Program-made: the position numbers and the translations under genes
Shown here: one piece after another, positions 52,730 to 60,748 of the stretch
How the letters are laid out: each line of letters starts with the position of its first letter
How positions within the stretch are numbered: the first letter of the stretch is position 1
The notes under the pieces: model-generated
Seen by the model: only the letters and a program-made list of their open reading frames with translations
The model's database searches: none
What the model was told of the DNA's origin: nothing
From: Rossellomorea vietnamensis
GTDB taxonomy: Bacteria > Bacillota > Bacilli > Bacillales > Bacillaceae_B
NCBI RefSeq assembly: GCF_008180615.1
Contig: NZ_VTEH01000012.1
Location: 1 to 64,000 of the forward strand
Direction of reading: 5' to 3'
Length of the DNA: 64,000 nucleotides

Positions 52730-52832
52730 GGAGCAGTTTAGTACAACAAGGGATATCAAAAATTCATAATGACCCAGTTGAGCAAATAGTAGAAGATACA
52801 CTAGGAGTGCATCATCCAGGGGGGATTGAATA
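52730..52832 (+). other. short open stretch between the two HAD genes
   Basis: In the frame of the upstream gene, after its stop, an open run ends with NDPVEQIVEDTLGVHHPGGI and a stop at 52832. It has AGGAGC nearby but no usual start codon, and may be a gene remnant. Confidence 0.25.
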
Positions 52833-53504
52833 ATGGTTAAAGTACTAATATTTGATTTTGATGGATTAATTTTTGATACAGAAACATATGACCTAGAAGC
52901 ATTTCAAAATTTATATACTAAATATAAGGTGGATTTTCCACTGGAAGAGTGGATGAATTCAATTGGCAGCTCTCTGCAGTTTGACCCTTATGAACGCTTA
53001 TTAGTGAACTTTCCCGAAATCAGTAGAGATGACATTAGAACTGAACGGAGTAATTTATATCAAAAATTATTGGAAGGTAAATCCCCGAGAGAAGGTGTTG
53101 AAGAGTATTTAAAAAGAGCTAAACAACTTGGTATTAGTATTGCACTTGCATCCAGTTCTACAAGAAGCTGGATTGATTTCCACATGAACAAATTAGGCAT
53201 CATATCTTATTTTGATTATATCTGTACCTCTGATGATGTTGAGAAGGTAAAACCAGAACCAGACTTGTACAAGAAAGTTCTTAGTTATTTTGAAATTAGT
53301 CCTATGGAAGCTGTTGTATTCGAAGACTCTCCGAATGGTTTATTAGCCTCAATACGTGCTGAAATACCTTGTGTTATTGTACCTAATGAAACGACGAAGT
53401 TACTTAAATTTGATGAAAGAGTTTCGTTACGTTTAAATTCTAAGTTGGATATGACTTTAGATAGGGTTTTGGAAGTTTTATCTTTGAATAATACTTCTGT
53501 TTAA
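52833..53504 (+). CDS. HAD-superfamily hydrolase, beta-phosphoglucomutase-like group
   Basis: A 223-residue phosphatase or phosphomutase. The canonical first motif is LIFDFDGLIFDTE with Asp8 and Asp10; the cap domain follows (about 17-85); motif II is IALASSS, motif III is VKPEPDLY and motif IV is VVFEDSPNGLLA. CAGGGGGGA precedes the ATG. Substrates of this subgroup range from sugar phosphates to nucleotides. It is adjacent to another HAD gene of different type. Confidence 0.85.
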   Translation: MVKVLIFDFDGLIFDTETYDLEAFQNLYTKYKVDFPLEEWMNSIGSSLQFDPYERLLVNFPEISRDDIRTERSNLYQKLLEGKSPREGVEEYLKRAKQLGISIALASSSTRSWIDFHMNKLGIISYFDYICTSDDVEKVKPEPDLYKKVLSYFEISPMEAVVFEDSPNGLLASIRAEIPCVIVPNETTKLLKFDERVSLRLNSKLDMTLDRVLEVLSLNNTSV

Positions 53505-53650
53505 TAGAATTGAAGATAGTTTATGAAAAGATTAACGCCATTATTGGAAAAATGGAAGATCCGCTAATTGATCCGGCTGTCTATACTCTTATTCAATTAT
53601 TGAATTAATTGAAGTTGGAACATTCATAGGAAGGAAGAGGAGGTAAGGGT

Positions 53651-54583
53651 ATGAACAAACCACGTCCTTTGAAAAAGGGTGACCAAGTAGCAATTATTGC
53701 ACCAGCTGGCCCGGCTGACAAAGAGCAATTGACACAAGGAAAACGGGTACTTGAAGAGATGGGGCTTGATGTTGTCCTTGGACGGCACGTGTTCGATGTG
53801 GAGGACGACATTGAAACTCTGGACCAAAAGCGGCTTTCTGATTTGCACGAAGCCTTTAGAAATCCTGCTATCAGCGGCATTTTTTGTGCTAATGGAGGAT
53901 TTGGAACAGCGAGAATTGCTCCTATGATTGATTATGCAATGATAAAAAGAAATCCTAAGATATTTTGGGGATATAGTGACATTACTTATCTGCTTAATGC
54001 CATTCAAAAATTCAGTGATTTAGTTACATTTCACGGACCGATGGTGGCATCCGACTTGAATGATGAAGAAAGGACCAGAGAAACAGAATCGTCCATTTTA
54101 TCTTTGTTTACAGGCGAACCTTTAACCTATGATTCCAGAAGATCGCCATTGAACCCGATTACATCTGGAACAGGAGAAGGACGTTTGGTTGGAGGGAATT
54201 TAACTCTGCTCACCAATGGGCTGGGAACACCCTATCAAGTGAATGCGGATGAAGCAATCCTGCTAATCGAGGAAGTTCAAGAACCTGCGTTCAAGGTTAA
54301 TTTAATGCTTACCCACCTCCAGCAGGCTGGTGTGTTTGATACTATCAAAGGTGTGGTTGTTGGTCATTTTCAAGCGGAACCAGACGAATATAAGAACATT
54401 AAAAAAGTGCTTCAAGACTTTTTCGCTAGAGCCTCATTTCCTGTTGTTGAAAATTTTCAAATAGGTCACTGCCAGCCTAATTATGGGGTACCGCTAGGAG
54501 TGAATGCAAGACTTACAACGTCTCCGTCACGTCTTGAGGTCGATGCTGGTGTTAGTTGTTTTTCAACAAATGGGGGAGGTTAA
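53651..54583 (+). CDS. S66-family peptidase, MccF/LD-carboxypeptidase type
   Basis: Cytoplasmic serine peptidase, 310 residues. The nucleophile Ser109 is in FWGYSDITYL, Glu207 in LIEEVQEPAF and His273 in FQIGHCQPNYG, the Ser-Glu-His triad of the family. PADKEQLTQGKRVLEEMGL and GRLVGGNLTLLTNGLGT are also conserved. AGGAAGAGGAGG precedes the ATG. Relatives either trim L,D-peptides of murein (LdcA, YkfA) or inactivate microcin C-type aminoacyl nucleotides (MccF). The neighbouring acetyltransferase and extra HisRS make the second role worth considering. Confidence 0.87.
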   Translation: MNKPRPLKKGDQVAIIAPAGPADKEQLTQGKRVLEEMGLDVVLGRHVFDVEDDIETLDQKRLSDLHEAFRNPAISGIFCANGGFGTARIAPMIDYAMIKRNPKIFWGYSDITYLLNAIQKFSDLVTFHGPMVASDLNDEERTRETESSILSLFTGEPLTYDSRRSPLNPITSGTGEGRLVGGNLTLLTNGLGTPYQVNADEAILLIEEVQEPAFKVNLMLTHLQQAGVFDTIKGVVVGHFQAEPDEYKNIKKVLQDFFARASFPVVENFQIGHCQPNYGVPLGVNARLTTSPSRLEVDAGVSCFSTNGGG

Positions 54584-54747
54584 TGGATAAAAGGCTTGAA
54601 TTACATAAACGTAATTCTCGTTATTAAGCCAGTGATGGAAAGGAAGAAAAAGATTAATTGAAGTGAGTTGGAGTTCAATTAAATTTCAATTAAAAATGAT
54701 TTATAATAAAACTACAGGTACGTTTCATCAAAAAGGTGGTGAATGAA

Positions 54748-54924
54748 ATGGACGTTCGTAAAGAGGATTTATTTAGAATGGTGGACTCTTTAAGCAAGGA
54801 AGATAAAAAAGCAGCCTTGGACTTTATAGAGTTCTTGGTCGAACGTTCAAAGAATAAGAAACCACAATCTTGGCAAGACATCGATGAGTTAGATAGTGAT
54901 GATGAAACTTTAACATATGAATAA
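54748..54924 (+). CDS. small antitoxin-like protein
   Basis: A 58-residue acidic protein with a basic-to-amphipathic N-terminal half (DVRKEDLFRMVDSLSKEDKKAALDFIEFLVER) and an unstructured acidic tail (WQDIDELDSDDETLTYE), the layout of small antitoxins of the DUF2281 kind. The ATG at 54748 follows AAAAAGGTGG; the frame opens four codons earlier. It sits directly ahead of a RelE-type toxin frame. With that toxin broken, the gene is now an orphan antitoxin. Confidence 0.65.
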   Translation: MDVRKEDLFRMVDSLSKEDKKAALDFIEFLVERSKNKKPQSWQDIDELDSDDETLTYE

Positions 54925-54976
54925 CAAAAGCAGTTGAACAGTGAAGAAGGATATGTTTCAGGGGAGGATGCAAAGC

Positions 54977-55187
54977 GTGAATTCGGACTACAAATTGATT
55001 TACCGTAGGTCCGCAGTTAAATTCATAGCTAAATTAGATAAAACCTCTCAAGAAAGAATTGTAACTGGGTTAAAAGGACTTTTATCCTTACCGCCAGAAG
55101 GAAGAATTGGAAGTTACCGTGTGATCTTTACGATTGTCCCTGAAGAGTAAACTGTCTGCATCGAAGCCATCGGCAGCCGTGGAAACT
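54977..55187 (+). pseudogene. RelE/ParE-type toxin remnant
   Basis: Starts at GTG after GGGGAGG and reads as NSDYKLIYRRSAVKFIAKLD, then KGLLSLPPEG joins directly to RIGSYRVIFTI. Normally about a dozen residues separate these parts, so an internal deletion is likely. A TAA at 55148 follows VPEE; beyond it the same frame continues with TVCIEAIGSRGNS, the usual RelE ending. Two lesions therefore make the toxin inactive. A terminator follows. Confidence 0.7.
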
Positions 55188-55215
55188 CTCTAGTCTTTTC
55201 TAGAGGTTTTTTTTC
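55186..55215 (+). terminator. terminator of the toxin-antitoxin remnant
   Basis: Stem CTCTAG / CTAGAG with a 6-base loop followed by GTTTTTTTT. Confidence 0.85.
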
Positions 55216-55247
55216 TTTAGGGGGATTCTTTTTTACATCCCTCGGAT

Positions 55248-55316
55248 TAACTGTAGTTGACAAAGGAACAGTTTAAGTTCTATACTGTTCTTGTGAAAGT
55301 TACAGTTTAAAGGAGG
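55248..55316 (+). promoter_or_regulatory. promoter and paired operators of a nitroreductase gene
   Basis: TTGACA (55257), 18-base spacer, TATACT (55281). Four ACTGT half-sites form two inverted pairs: TTAACTGT with ACAGTTTAA bracketing the -35 box, and ATACTGTT with ACAGTTTA downstream of -10. This predicts tight repression by a dimeric factor. Confidence 0.65.
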
Positions 55317-55324
55317 ATTTTTTA

Positions 55325-56032
55325 ATGTCTGATAAAACAATGAGCAAAGAAGAATATTTAAATAAAGCGAAAGAACTTGATACAACGAAAGAAGCACCGA
55401 AGCAATTGGAGGATACGGACTTTTTGACAGTGGCGAAAGAGCGCCGTTCCGTGCGCCAATATGATCCGAATTTTAAAATAGAGGAAAGCGAGATCCGTGA
55501 GCTTCTGGAAACGGCTGTGCTGGCGCCTTCATCCAGCAATCTTCAATCCTGGAGATTCTTAGTTATTGAAGATCAGAAGGAAAAAGAGAAGCTGCTGCCA
55601 ATCGCCAACAATCAGCAGCAAATCGTGGATGCTTCCGTTGTCATCGCCATCCTTGGTGATCGTGAAGCGTACAAAAATGCTGATCAAATCTACACTCAAA
55701 TTGCTGAAAGAGGCAACATGCCTGAAGACGTCAAAGACATGTACGTCAAAAGCATTTTCGATAACTACGGAAACTTCCCTAAAGAGCGCTTAGCGAAAAT
55801 TGCCCACATTGACGGCGGAATTGTCGCGAATCAATTAATGCTCGCAGCGAAAGCAAAAGGCTATGACACTGTCCCAATGGGCGGCTATGATGAAGCGCAA
55901 TTCGTGGAAGCTTTTAATGTGCCAGAAAGCTATGAGCCGGTTATGCTGCTCTCGCTTGGTAAAGGAACGAAAGCTGGATTCGAGAAAACTCGTCTTCCTC
56001 TTGATGATGTACTTTCTTGGAATCGATTCTAA
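55325..56032 (+). CDS. nitroreductase-family protein (YodC/YdgI-like)
   Basis: A 235-residue FMN oxidoreductase. After a charged 30-residue N-terminal extension come AKERRSVRQYDPNFKIEESE (FMN binding), LAPSSSNLQSWRFLVIED and the C-terminal LLSLGKGTKAGFEKTRLPLDDVLSWNRF, typical of the YodC/YdgI group that reduces quinones and nitro compounds. AAAGGAGG precedes the ATG. The strong promoter bracketed by palindromes points to inducible stress control. It is a single gene followed by a terminator. Confidence 0.88.
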   Translation: MSDKTMSKEEYLNKAKELDTTKEAPKQLEDTDFLTVAKERRSVRQYDPNFKIEESEIRELLETAVLAPSSSNLQSWRFLVIEDQKEKEKLLPIANNQQQIVDASVVIAILGDREAYKNADQIYTQIAERGNMPEDVKDMYVKSIFDNYGNFPKERLAKIAHIDGGIVANQLMLAAKAKGYDTVPMGGYDEAQFVEAFNVPESYEPVMLLSLGKGTKAGFEKTRLPLDDVLSWNRF

Positions 56033-56039
56033 TAATAAA

Positions 56040-56080
56040 AAACAGGGCCTGACTCCAGTGAGCAGGTCCTGAAATTTTTT
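56040..56080 (+). terminator. nitroreductase terminator
   Basis: Stem CAGGGCCTG / CAGGTCCTG (one G-T pair) followed by AAATTTTTTT. Confidence 0.82.
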
Positions 56081-56170
56081 TATAAAAAAGGTTTCAAACA
56101 GGTCATTAGACATTGTGATTGAATACGGTTTACGCTAGTTATAGAAACTAAATCTGAAAGGGTGGATTCA

Positions 56171-56821
56171 ATGAAAATTCTAGTTGTCGGAGCAAATGGA
56201 CAAATCGGAAAACATTTAGTCGGACTGATACAAGACAGCGGCAGCCATACCGCCAAAGCGATGATCCGTAAACAGGAGCAGGTCTCCCATTTCGAATCAG
56301 TCGGTGCCGAAACCGCGGTTGTGAATTTAGAAGGTGAGATAGAAGATATCGCCAAAGCAGCAGAGGGAGTCGACGCCATCGTGTTCACTGCCGGATCCGG
56401 TCCGCATACTGGCGCAGACAAAACTCTTATGATTGATTTAGACGGCGCTGTCAAAACGATAAAAGCGGCTGAAATGGCAGGAGTGAAGCGGTTTGTCATG
56501 GTCAGCTCCTATGATACGACCCGCAAAGCCATTCAGGAAGCGCCTGAATCCTTCGCGCCATATGTGGCTGCCAAGCACTATGCAGATGAGTGGCTGCGAG
56601 GAACAGATTTGGACTACACCATCGTCCATCCTGGTCTCCTCACAAATGACAGTGGAACCGGTAAGGTCGAAATCGCCAGTGAAGTGGAAAGAGGAGAAGT
56701 TCCACGCGAGGACGTGGCGCAGGTTCTTTTCGAAACCTTGGAAGATGACTCGACGATCGGAAAAGAGTTCCAAGTGGTGGCAGGATCTACCTCTGTGAAA
56801 GAGGCTTTGGGTAATCTTTAA
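56171..56821 (+). CDS. yhfK: NAD(P)-binding atypical short-chain dehydrogenase (YhfK)
   Basis: A 216-residue Rossmann-fold protein. The cofactor loop is VVGANGQIGKHLV (5-17) and the sequence closely follows Bacillus YhfK: MIRKQEQVSHFESVGAE, VDAIVFTAGSGPHTGADKT, VKRFVMVSSYDTTRK and YVAAKHYADEWLR. The ATG at 56171 follows GAAAGGGTGG. The enzymatic substrate of the family is unknown; related proteins are general stress or sugar-nucleotide epimerase-like. It is a single gene ending with a terminator. Confidence 0.88.
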   Translation: MKILVVGANGQIGKHLVGLIQDSGSHTAKAMIRKQEQVSHFESVGAETAVVNLEGEIEDIAKAAEGVDAIVFTAGSGPHTGADKTLMIDLDGAVKTIKAAEMAGVKRFVMVSSYDTTRKAIQEAPESFAPYVAAKHYADEWLRGTDLDYTIVHPGLLTNDSGTGKVEIASEVERGEVPREDVAQVLFETLEDDSTIGKEFQVVAGSTSVKEALGNL

Positions 56822-56916
56822 TTTGGTTTGGTTAGTCTCTTTTAAAATGCCCTCGAATTTGAGGGATGGAGAGTAACTATTCTCTTTTTGAAAAATGGAA
56901 TTGATTTGAAATCAGC

Positions 56917-56957
56917 AGGCCTGATCCCCAGTAGCGGGGGTCAGGCCTTTTTGTTTT
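56917..56957 (+). terminator. yhfK terminator
   Basis: Stem AGGCCTGA / TCAGGCCT with inner CCCC/GGGG, followed by TTTTTG. Confidence 0.88.
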
Positions 56958-57031
56958 TCAAATGTCGTCGTTGGCAGGGAGGTTTTCTTTATATGTAGGC
57001 TGTGGGAAGCCAAGGCGCGTTATTTGATGTT

Positions 57032-57932
57032 AGGTGTCCCTCGTGATCCGCTCGAGAGACACCAAGAGGCTGATTTTCGCTGTTAGGTGTCCTCCGTGGC
57101 CCGCTCGAGAGACACCAAGAGGCTGATTTTCGCTGTTAGGTGTCCTTAGTGGCCGGCTCGAGTGCCACCAGGAGTCGATTTTTCATAGCTAGGTGTCCCT
57201 CGTGATCCGCTCGAGAGACACCAAGAGGCTGATTTTCGCTGTTAGGTGTCCTTCGTGGCCGGCTCGAGTGCCACCAGGAGTCGATTTTTCATAGCTAGGT
57301 GTCCCTCGTGATCCGCTCGAGAGACACCAAGAGGCTGATTTTCGCTGTTAGGTGTCCTTCGTGGCCGGTTCGAGTGCCACCAGGAGTCGATTTTTCGTAG
57401 CTAGGTGTCCCTCGTGATCCGCTCGAGAGACACCAAGAGGCTGATTTTCGCTGTTAGGTGTCCTTCGTGGCCGGCTCGAGTGCCACCAGGAGTCGATTTT
57501 TCATAGCTAGGTGTCCTCCGTGGCCCGCTCGAGAGACACCAAGAGGCTGATTTTCGCTGTTAGGTGTCCTTCGTGGCCGGCTCGAGTGCCACCAGGAGAC
57601 GATTTTTCATAGTTAGGTGTCCTCCGTGATTCACTCGAGAGACACCAAGAGGCTGATTTTCGCTGTTAGGTGTCTTTCGTGGCCGGCTCGAGTGCCACCA
57701 GGAGTCGATTTTTCATAGCTAGGTGTACTCCGTGGCCGGCTCGAGTGCCACCAGGAGTCGATTTTTCATAGCTAGGTGTCCTCCGTGATCCGCTCGAGAG
57801 ACACCAAGAGGCTGATTTTCGTAGTTAGGTGTCCTTCGTGGCCGGCTCGAGTGCCACCAGGAGTCGATTTTTCGTAGTTAGGTGTCCCTCGAGACCAGGG
57901 TGAGTGACGCCTGGGAAAATCAGGACCCTGAA
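57032..57932 (+). repeat. tandem array 3: about 17 units of exactly 53 bp, two alternating types
   Basis: AGGTGTCC anchors occur at 57032 and every 53 bases to 57880. Type A reads AGGTGTCCCTCGTGATCCGC then CTCGAGAGACACCAAGAGGC; type B reads AGGTGTCCTTCGTGGCCGGC then CTCGAGTGCCACCAGGAGTC. After two A units they mostly alternate B-A, giving a 106-bp higher-order repeat, with one B-B doublet at 57668/57721. GGTGTC / GACACC and inner CTCG / CGAG make a hairpin in type A. An isolated related unit is at 60243-60304. Confidence 0.93.
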
Positions 57933-58100
57933 GGTATAACTTTATTTATAGAGAACAATGTGGTATTTTAAAGTTTATATTTTTTGAAGCGGAAGCATGT
58001 TAATACAAGGTGCTGCTGGCAGTAGAAATCATTTAACTATTTATTCGTTAATGAGAGCACCTTCACACGAATGTCATTGCTTTAGAAAGGAGGGAATGGT

Positions 58101-60170
58101 TTGTTTAATATACCAATTCAAGATCCCGTTATTATATTTGCTATTGCTGTAACTGTTTTCTTTTTGTCTCCAATCTTGATGAATAAATTAAGGATGCCAG
58201 GCATCATTGGACCGATTGTGGCTGGTGTGATTATCGGACCACATGGCCTTCATCTGTTGGCCCGGGATTCAACTATTGAACTGCTGGGGACAGTGGGATT
58301 ATTATTTATCATTTTCATTGCGGGTCTTGAGCTTGATCTTGATGGCTTTAAGAAGTACCGCAACAGAAGCATTCTCTTTGGAGTGCTGTCCTTTTCCATC
58401 CCGCTGGTAATTGGGACAACAGCATGCCTTTTTCTTGGGTACAGCCTTATGGCATCTATTCTCTTAGGATCGATTGTCGGGTCGCATACACTGCTTGCCT
58501 ATCCAATTGCAAGCAGGCTCGGGATATCAAAGAATAAAGCAGTAACCACTGCAGTCGGGGGCACCCTGCTTACGGATACTTTTGCTCTATTAGTGCTGGC
58601 TGTCATTACAGGAGCTGCAGCGGGCGAGTTATCCGCAGGTTTCTGGATGAAGATGGTGATATCTCTTTCTATCTTTGTATTCGTCATCATGTGGGGGGTG
58701 CCTCTGCTTTCAAGGTGGTTCTTCAAGAATGCAGGAAGTGAAGGCATTGCAAACTTTTCGTATGTGATGGTGATTCTGTTTGGATCAGCCTTCCTTGCAT
58801 TGGCAGCCGATATGCAGCCAATTATAGGGGCGTTTTTAGCAGGACTGGCTCTCAACCGATTTGTGTTGGAGCATGGAACATTGATGAACCGCATTCGTTT
58901 TCTGGGCAATGCCCTCTTCATTCCTTTTTTCCTGTTATCCGTGGGTATGCTTATGGATCTGGGAGTCCTTCTGAGTAATCCATCGGCTTGGCTTGTCAGC
59001 TTGTGCATCATTTTATCGGTGTTCGTAGGAAAGTGGCTGGCTCCTCTCATCATTTCAAGAATTTATCATTACTCTAAAATTGAAACTAAAGTTATCTTTG
59101 GTTTGACCATCCCCCAGGCAGCTGCCACCCTTGCTTCCACATTGGTGGGCTACCAAGTCGGCCTTCTCGACCAGGCTACTGTGAATGCAGTGATTATCAT
59201 GATCCTGATCACTTGTATTGCCGGACCCTATTTTGTTGAAAAACACGGACGGTTGCTGGCTCTGAAAGAAGATCAGTCACCTGGAGAAAGAAGTGAAGGT
59301 CCGGAAAGGATCCTTATTCCGTTATATAATCCAGACACAATGGAATCGTTAATGGATTTAGCATACATGATTAAACAGCCGAATACACAAGAAGAGCCGC
59401 TCTATCCATTAACAGTCGTCCAGAAAGATGTGAAGTCAGCTCATAAAGATGTGGAGAAGGCAGAAAAAATGCTGGGGCACGCCGTCATGTATGCTTCTGG
59501 TGCTGAGATGCCGGTCCGGATGCTGACAAGGGTAGACAGAAATATATCTTACGGAATTGAACGTGCCATTGCGGAAGAACGCATCAATACAGTAGTGGTA
59601 GGATGGAATGCAGAGCGAAAAAACAATCAGCTCTTTGGCAGTGTATTAGACCGTTTGATTGATGAAACACACCAAACCCTGCTGGTTTCCAAACTGGGAC
59701 ACCCGCTGAAGACAACTAAAAGAGTTCTTCTTATAATCCCTTACGGAGCAGATCACAAAACTGGATTCGAGGATGCTTTAAAAAGGATTAAGCTGCTGAC
59801 CAGCAACTTGAGTGCGTCACTGCTTACACTCGTCATCAAAGATTCGATAGATGCATATGAACAAAAGTTGAATTCAATTAAGCCGGACCCTCCTGCTTCA
59901 ATTAGAAGAGTGGAGAATTGGTCCAAGTTGGAAGAAGAAGAAGTACCTAAACTGACCCAGGATGACTTGGTTATCATCCTGAGTGCCAGAAGAGGAACGG
60001 TCGGCTGGCATCCAAAACTGGAAGAGCTTCCTAAACGGCTGGCTGCAATCGAGCCGGAAAGCTTCATTATCTACTATCCTTCCGAGCAAGGCCATGTAGA
60101 TATCAGAGGTTCCCGCGGATTTGCCATACCGAAAGAAGTCTTGCGAAAACAGGATTACGATCAAGAATAA
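58101..60170 (+). CDS. CPA2-family cation/proton antiporter with C-terminal stress domain
   Basis: A 689-residue membrane protein. About 12-13 membrane helices cover residues 1-385 (GIIGPIVAGVIIGPHGL, FIAGLELDLDGFKKYR, GAFLAGLALNRFV), the KefB/NapA type of Na+ or K+/H+ exchanger. The C-terminal 300 residues are cytosolic and contain two universal-stress-like alpha/beta units (ILIPLYNPDTMESLMDL, VLLIIPYGADHKTGFEDAL), likely regulatory. TTG start after AAAGGAGG. It is a single gene in front of the Ca2+-type ATPase gene, with a large hairpin between. Confidence 0.87.
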   Translation: MFNIPIQDPVIIFAIAVTVFFLSPILMNKLRMPGIIGPIVAGVIIGPHGLHLLARDSTIELLGTVGLLFIIFIAGLELDLDGFKKYRNRSILFGVLSFSIPLVIGTTACLFLGYSLMASILLGSIVGSHTLLAYPIASRLGISKNKAVTTAVGGTLLTDTFALLVLAVITGAAAGELSAGFWMKMVISLSIFVFVIMWGVPLLSRWFFKNAGSEGIANFSYVMVILFGSAFLALAADMQPIIGAFLAGLALNRFVLEHGTLMNRIRFLGNALFIPFFLLSVGMLMDLGVLLSNPSAWLVSLCIILSVFVGKWLAPLIISRIYHYSKIETKVIFGLTIPQAAATLASTLVGYQVGLLDQATVNAVIIMILITCIAGPYFVEKHGRLLALKEDQSPGERSEGPERILIPLYNPDTMESLMDLAYMIKQPNTQEEPLYPLTVVQKDVKSAHKDVEKAEKMLGHAVMYASGAEMPVRMLTRVDRNISYGIERAIAEERINTVVVGWNAERKNNQLFGSVLDRLIDETHQTLLVSKLGHPLKTTKRVLLIIPYGADHKTGFEDALKRIKLLTSNLSASLLTLVIKDSIDAYEQKLNSIKPDPPASIRRVENWSKLEEEEVPKLTQDDLVIILSARRGTVGWHPKLEELPKRLAAIEPESFIIYYPSEQGHVDIRGSRGFAIPKEVLRKQDYDQE

Positions 60171-60748
60171 TGGCTGGATAATGGCAATCGGGTGGGACAC
60201 AGGGACAGGTCCCTCGCCCCACCATATATTTACAATTTCGAGCCGTGGTCCTCGGAGTCTTTTTTAAGAGCCACCAGGAGATGGTTTTAGGTTGCTAGGT
60301 GTCCTTCAGCACTTATTTAACAGAAGCGTAGGGGCAATTTTCCCCCATCAAGTGTCTTTTTCATGATAATAACAAGGGCCTGGCCAGCAAATCCACCAGA
60401 TGGATTGCTGGCCAGGCCCTTTTCTAACTATCTTTTAAAAATTTGTCGAACAGCGAAGCCAGACTGCTTTAACGCAGTAATCCGCCTAATCGCTACATAT
60501 CAGAGATGCTCCTCAGTACATTAAACCCTTAACATACCGGGTGTCAAACCCAAGGCAGCAAATCAGCCTCATTCAACTCATTTTTAAATTATCCAGAGAT
60601 TCTTTTAAGCGGAAATGGGTGCTTAGAAAAAGATGAATAAGCGGCACAAGGCCATTATGTAAATCTGTGCCCATACTAATTTTTTATTATTCGGGAACAG
60701 TAATAGAGGAATTATTTTCGAAACTGCCAATAAGGAGAGAAGCTGCTG
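60171..60748 (+). other. gene-free stretch with repeat relics and large terminator
   Basis: It holds a GGTGGGACACAGGGACAGGT block near 60190, an isolated array-3 unit (60243-60304), an array-4-like CAATTTTCCCCC at about 60335 and a long terminator hairpin at 60373-60424. A promoter for the next gene was not placed with confidence. Confidence 0.5.
60373..60424 (+). terminator. large terminator of the antiporter gene
   Basis: AAGGGCCTGGCCAGCAAATCC pairs with GGATTGCTGGCCAGGCCCTT (one bulge), 7-base loop, then TTCT. It is about 200 bases after the stop. Confidence 0.85.
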
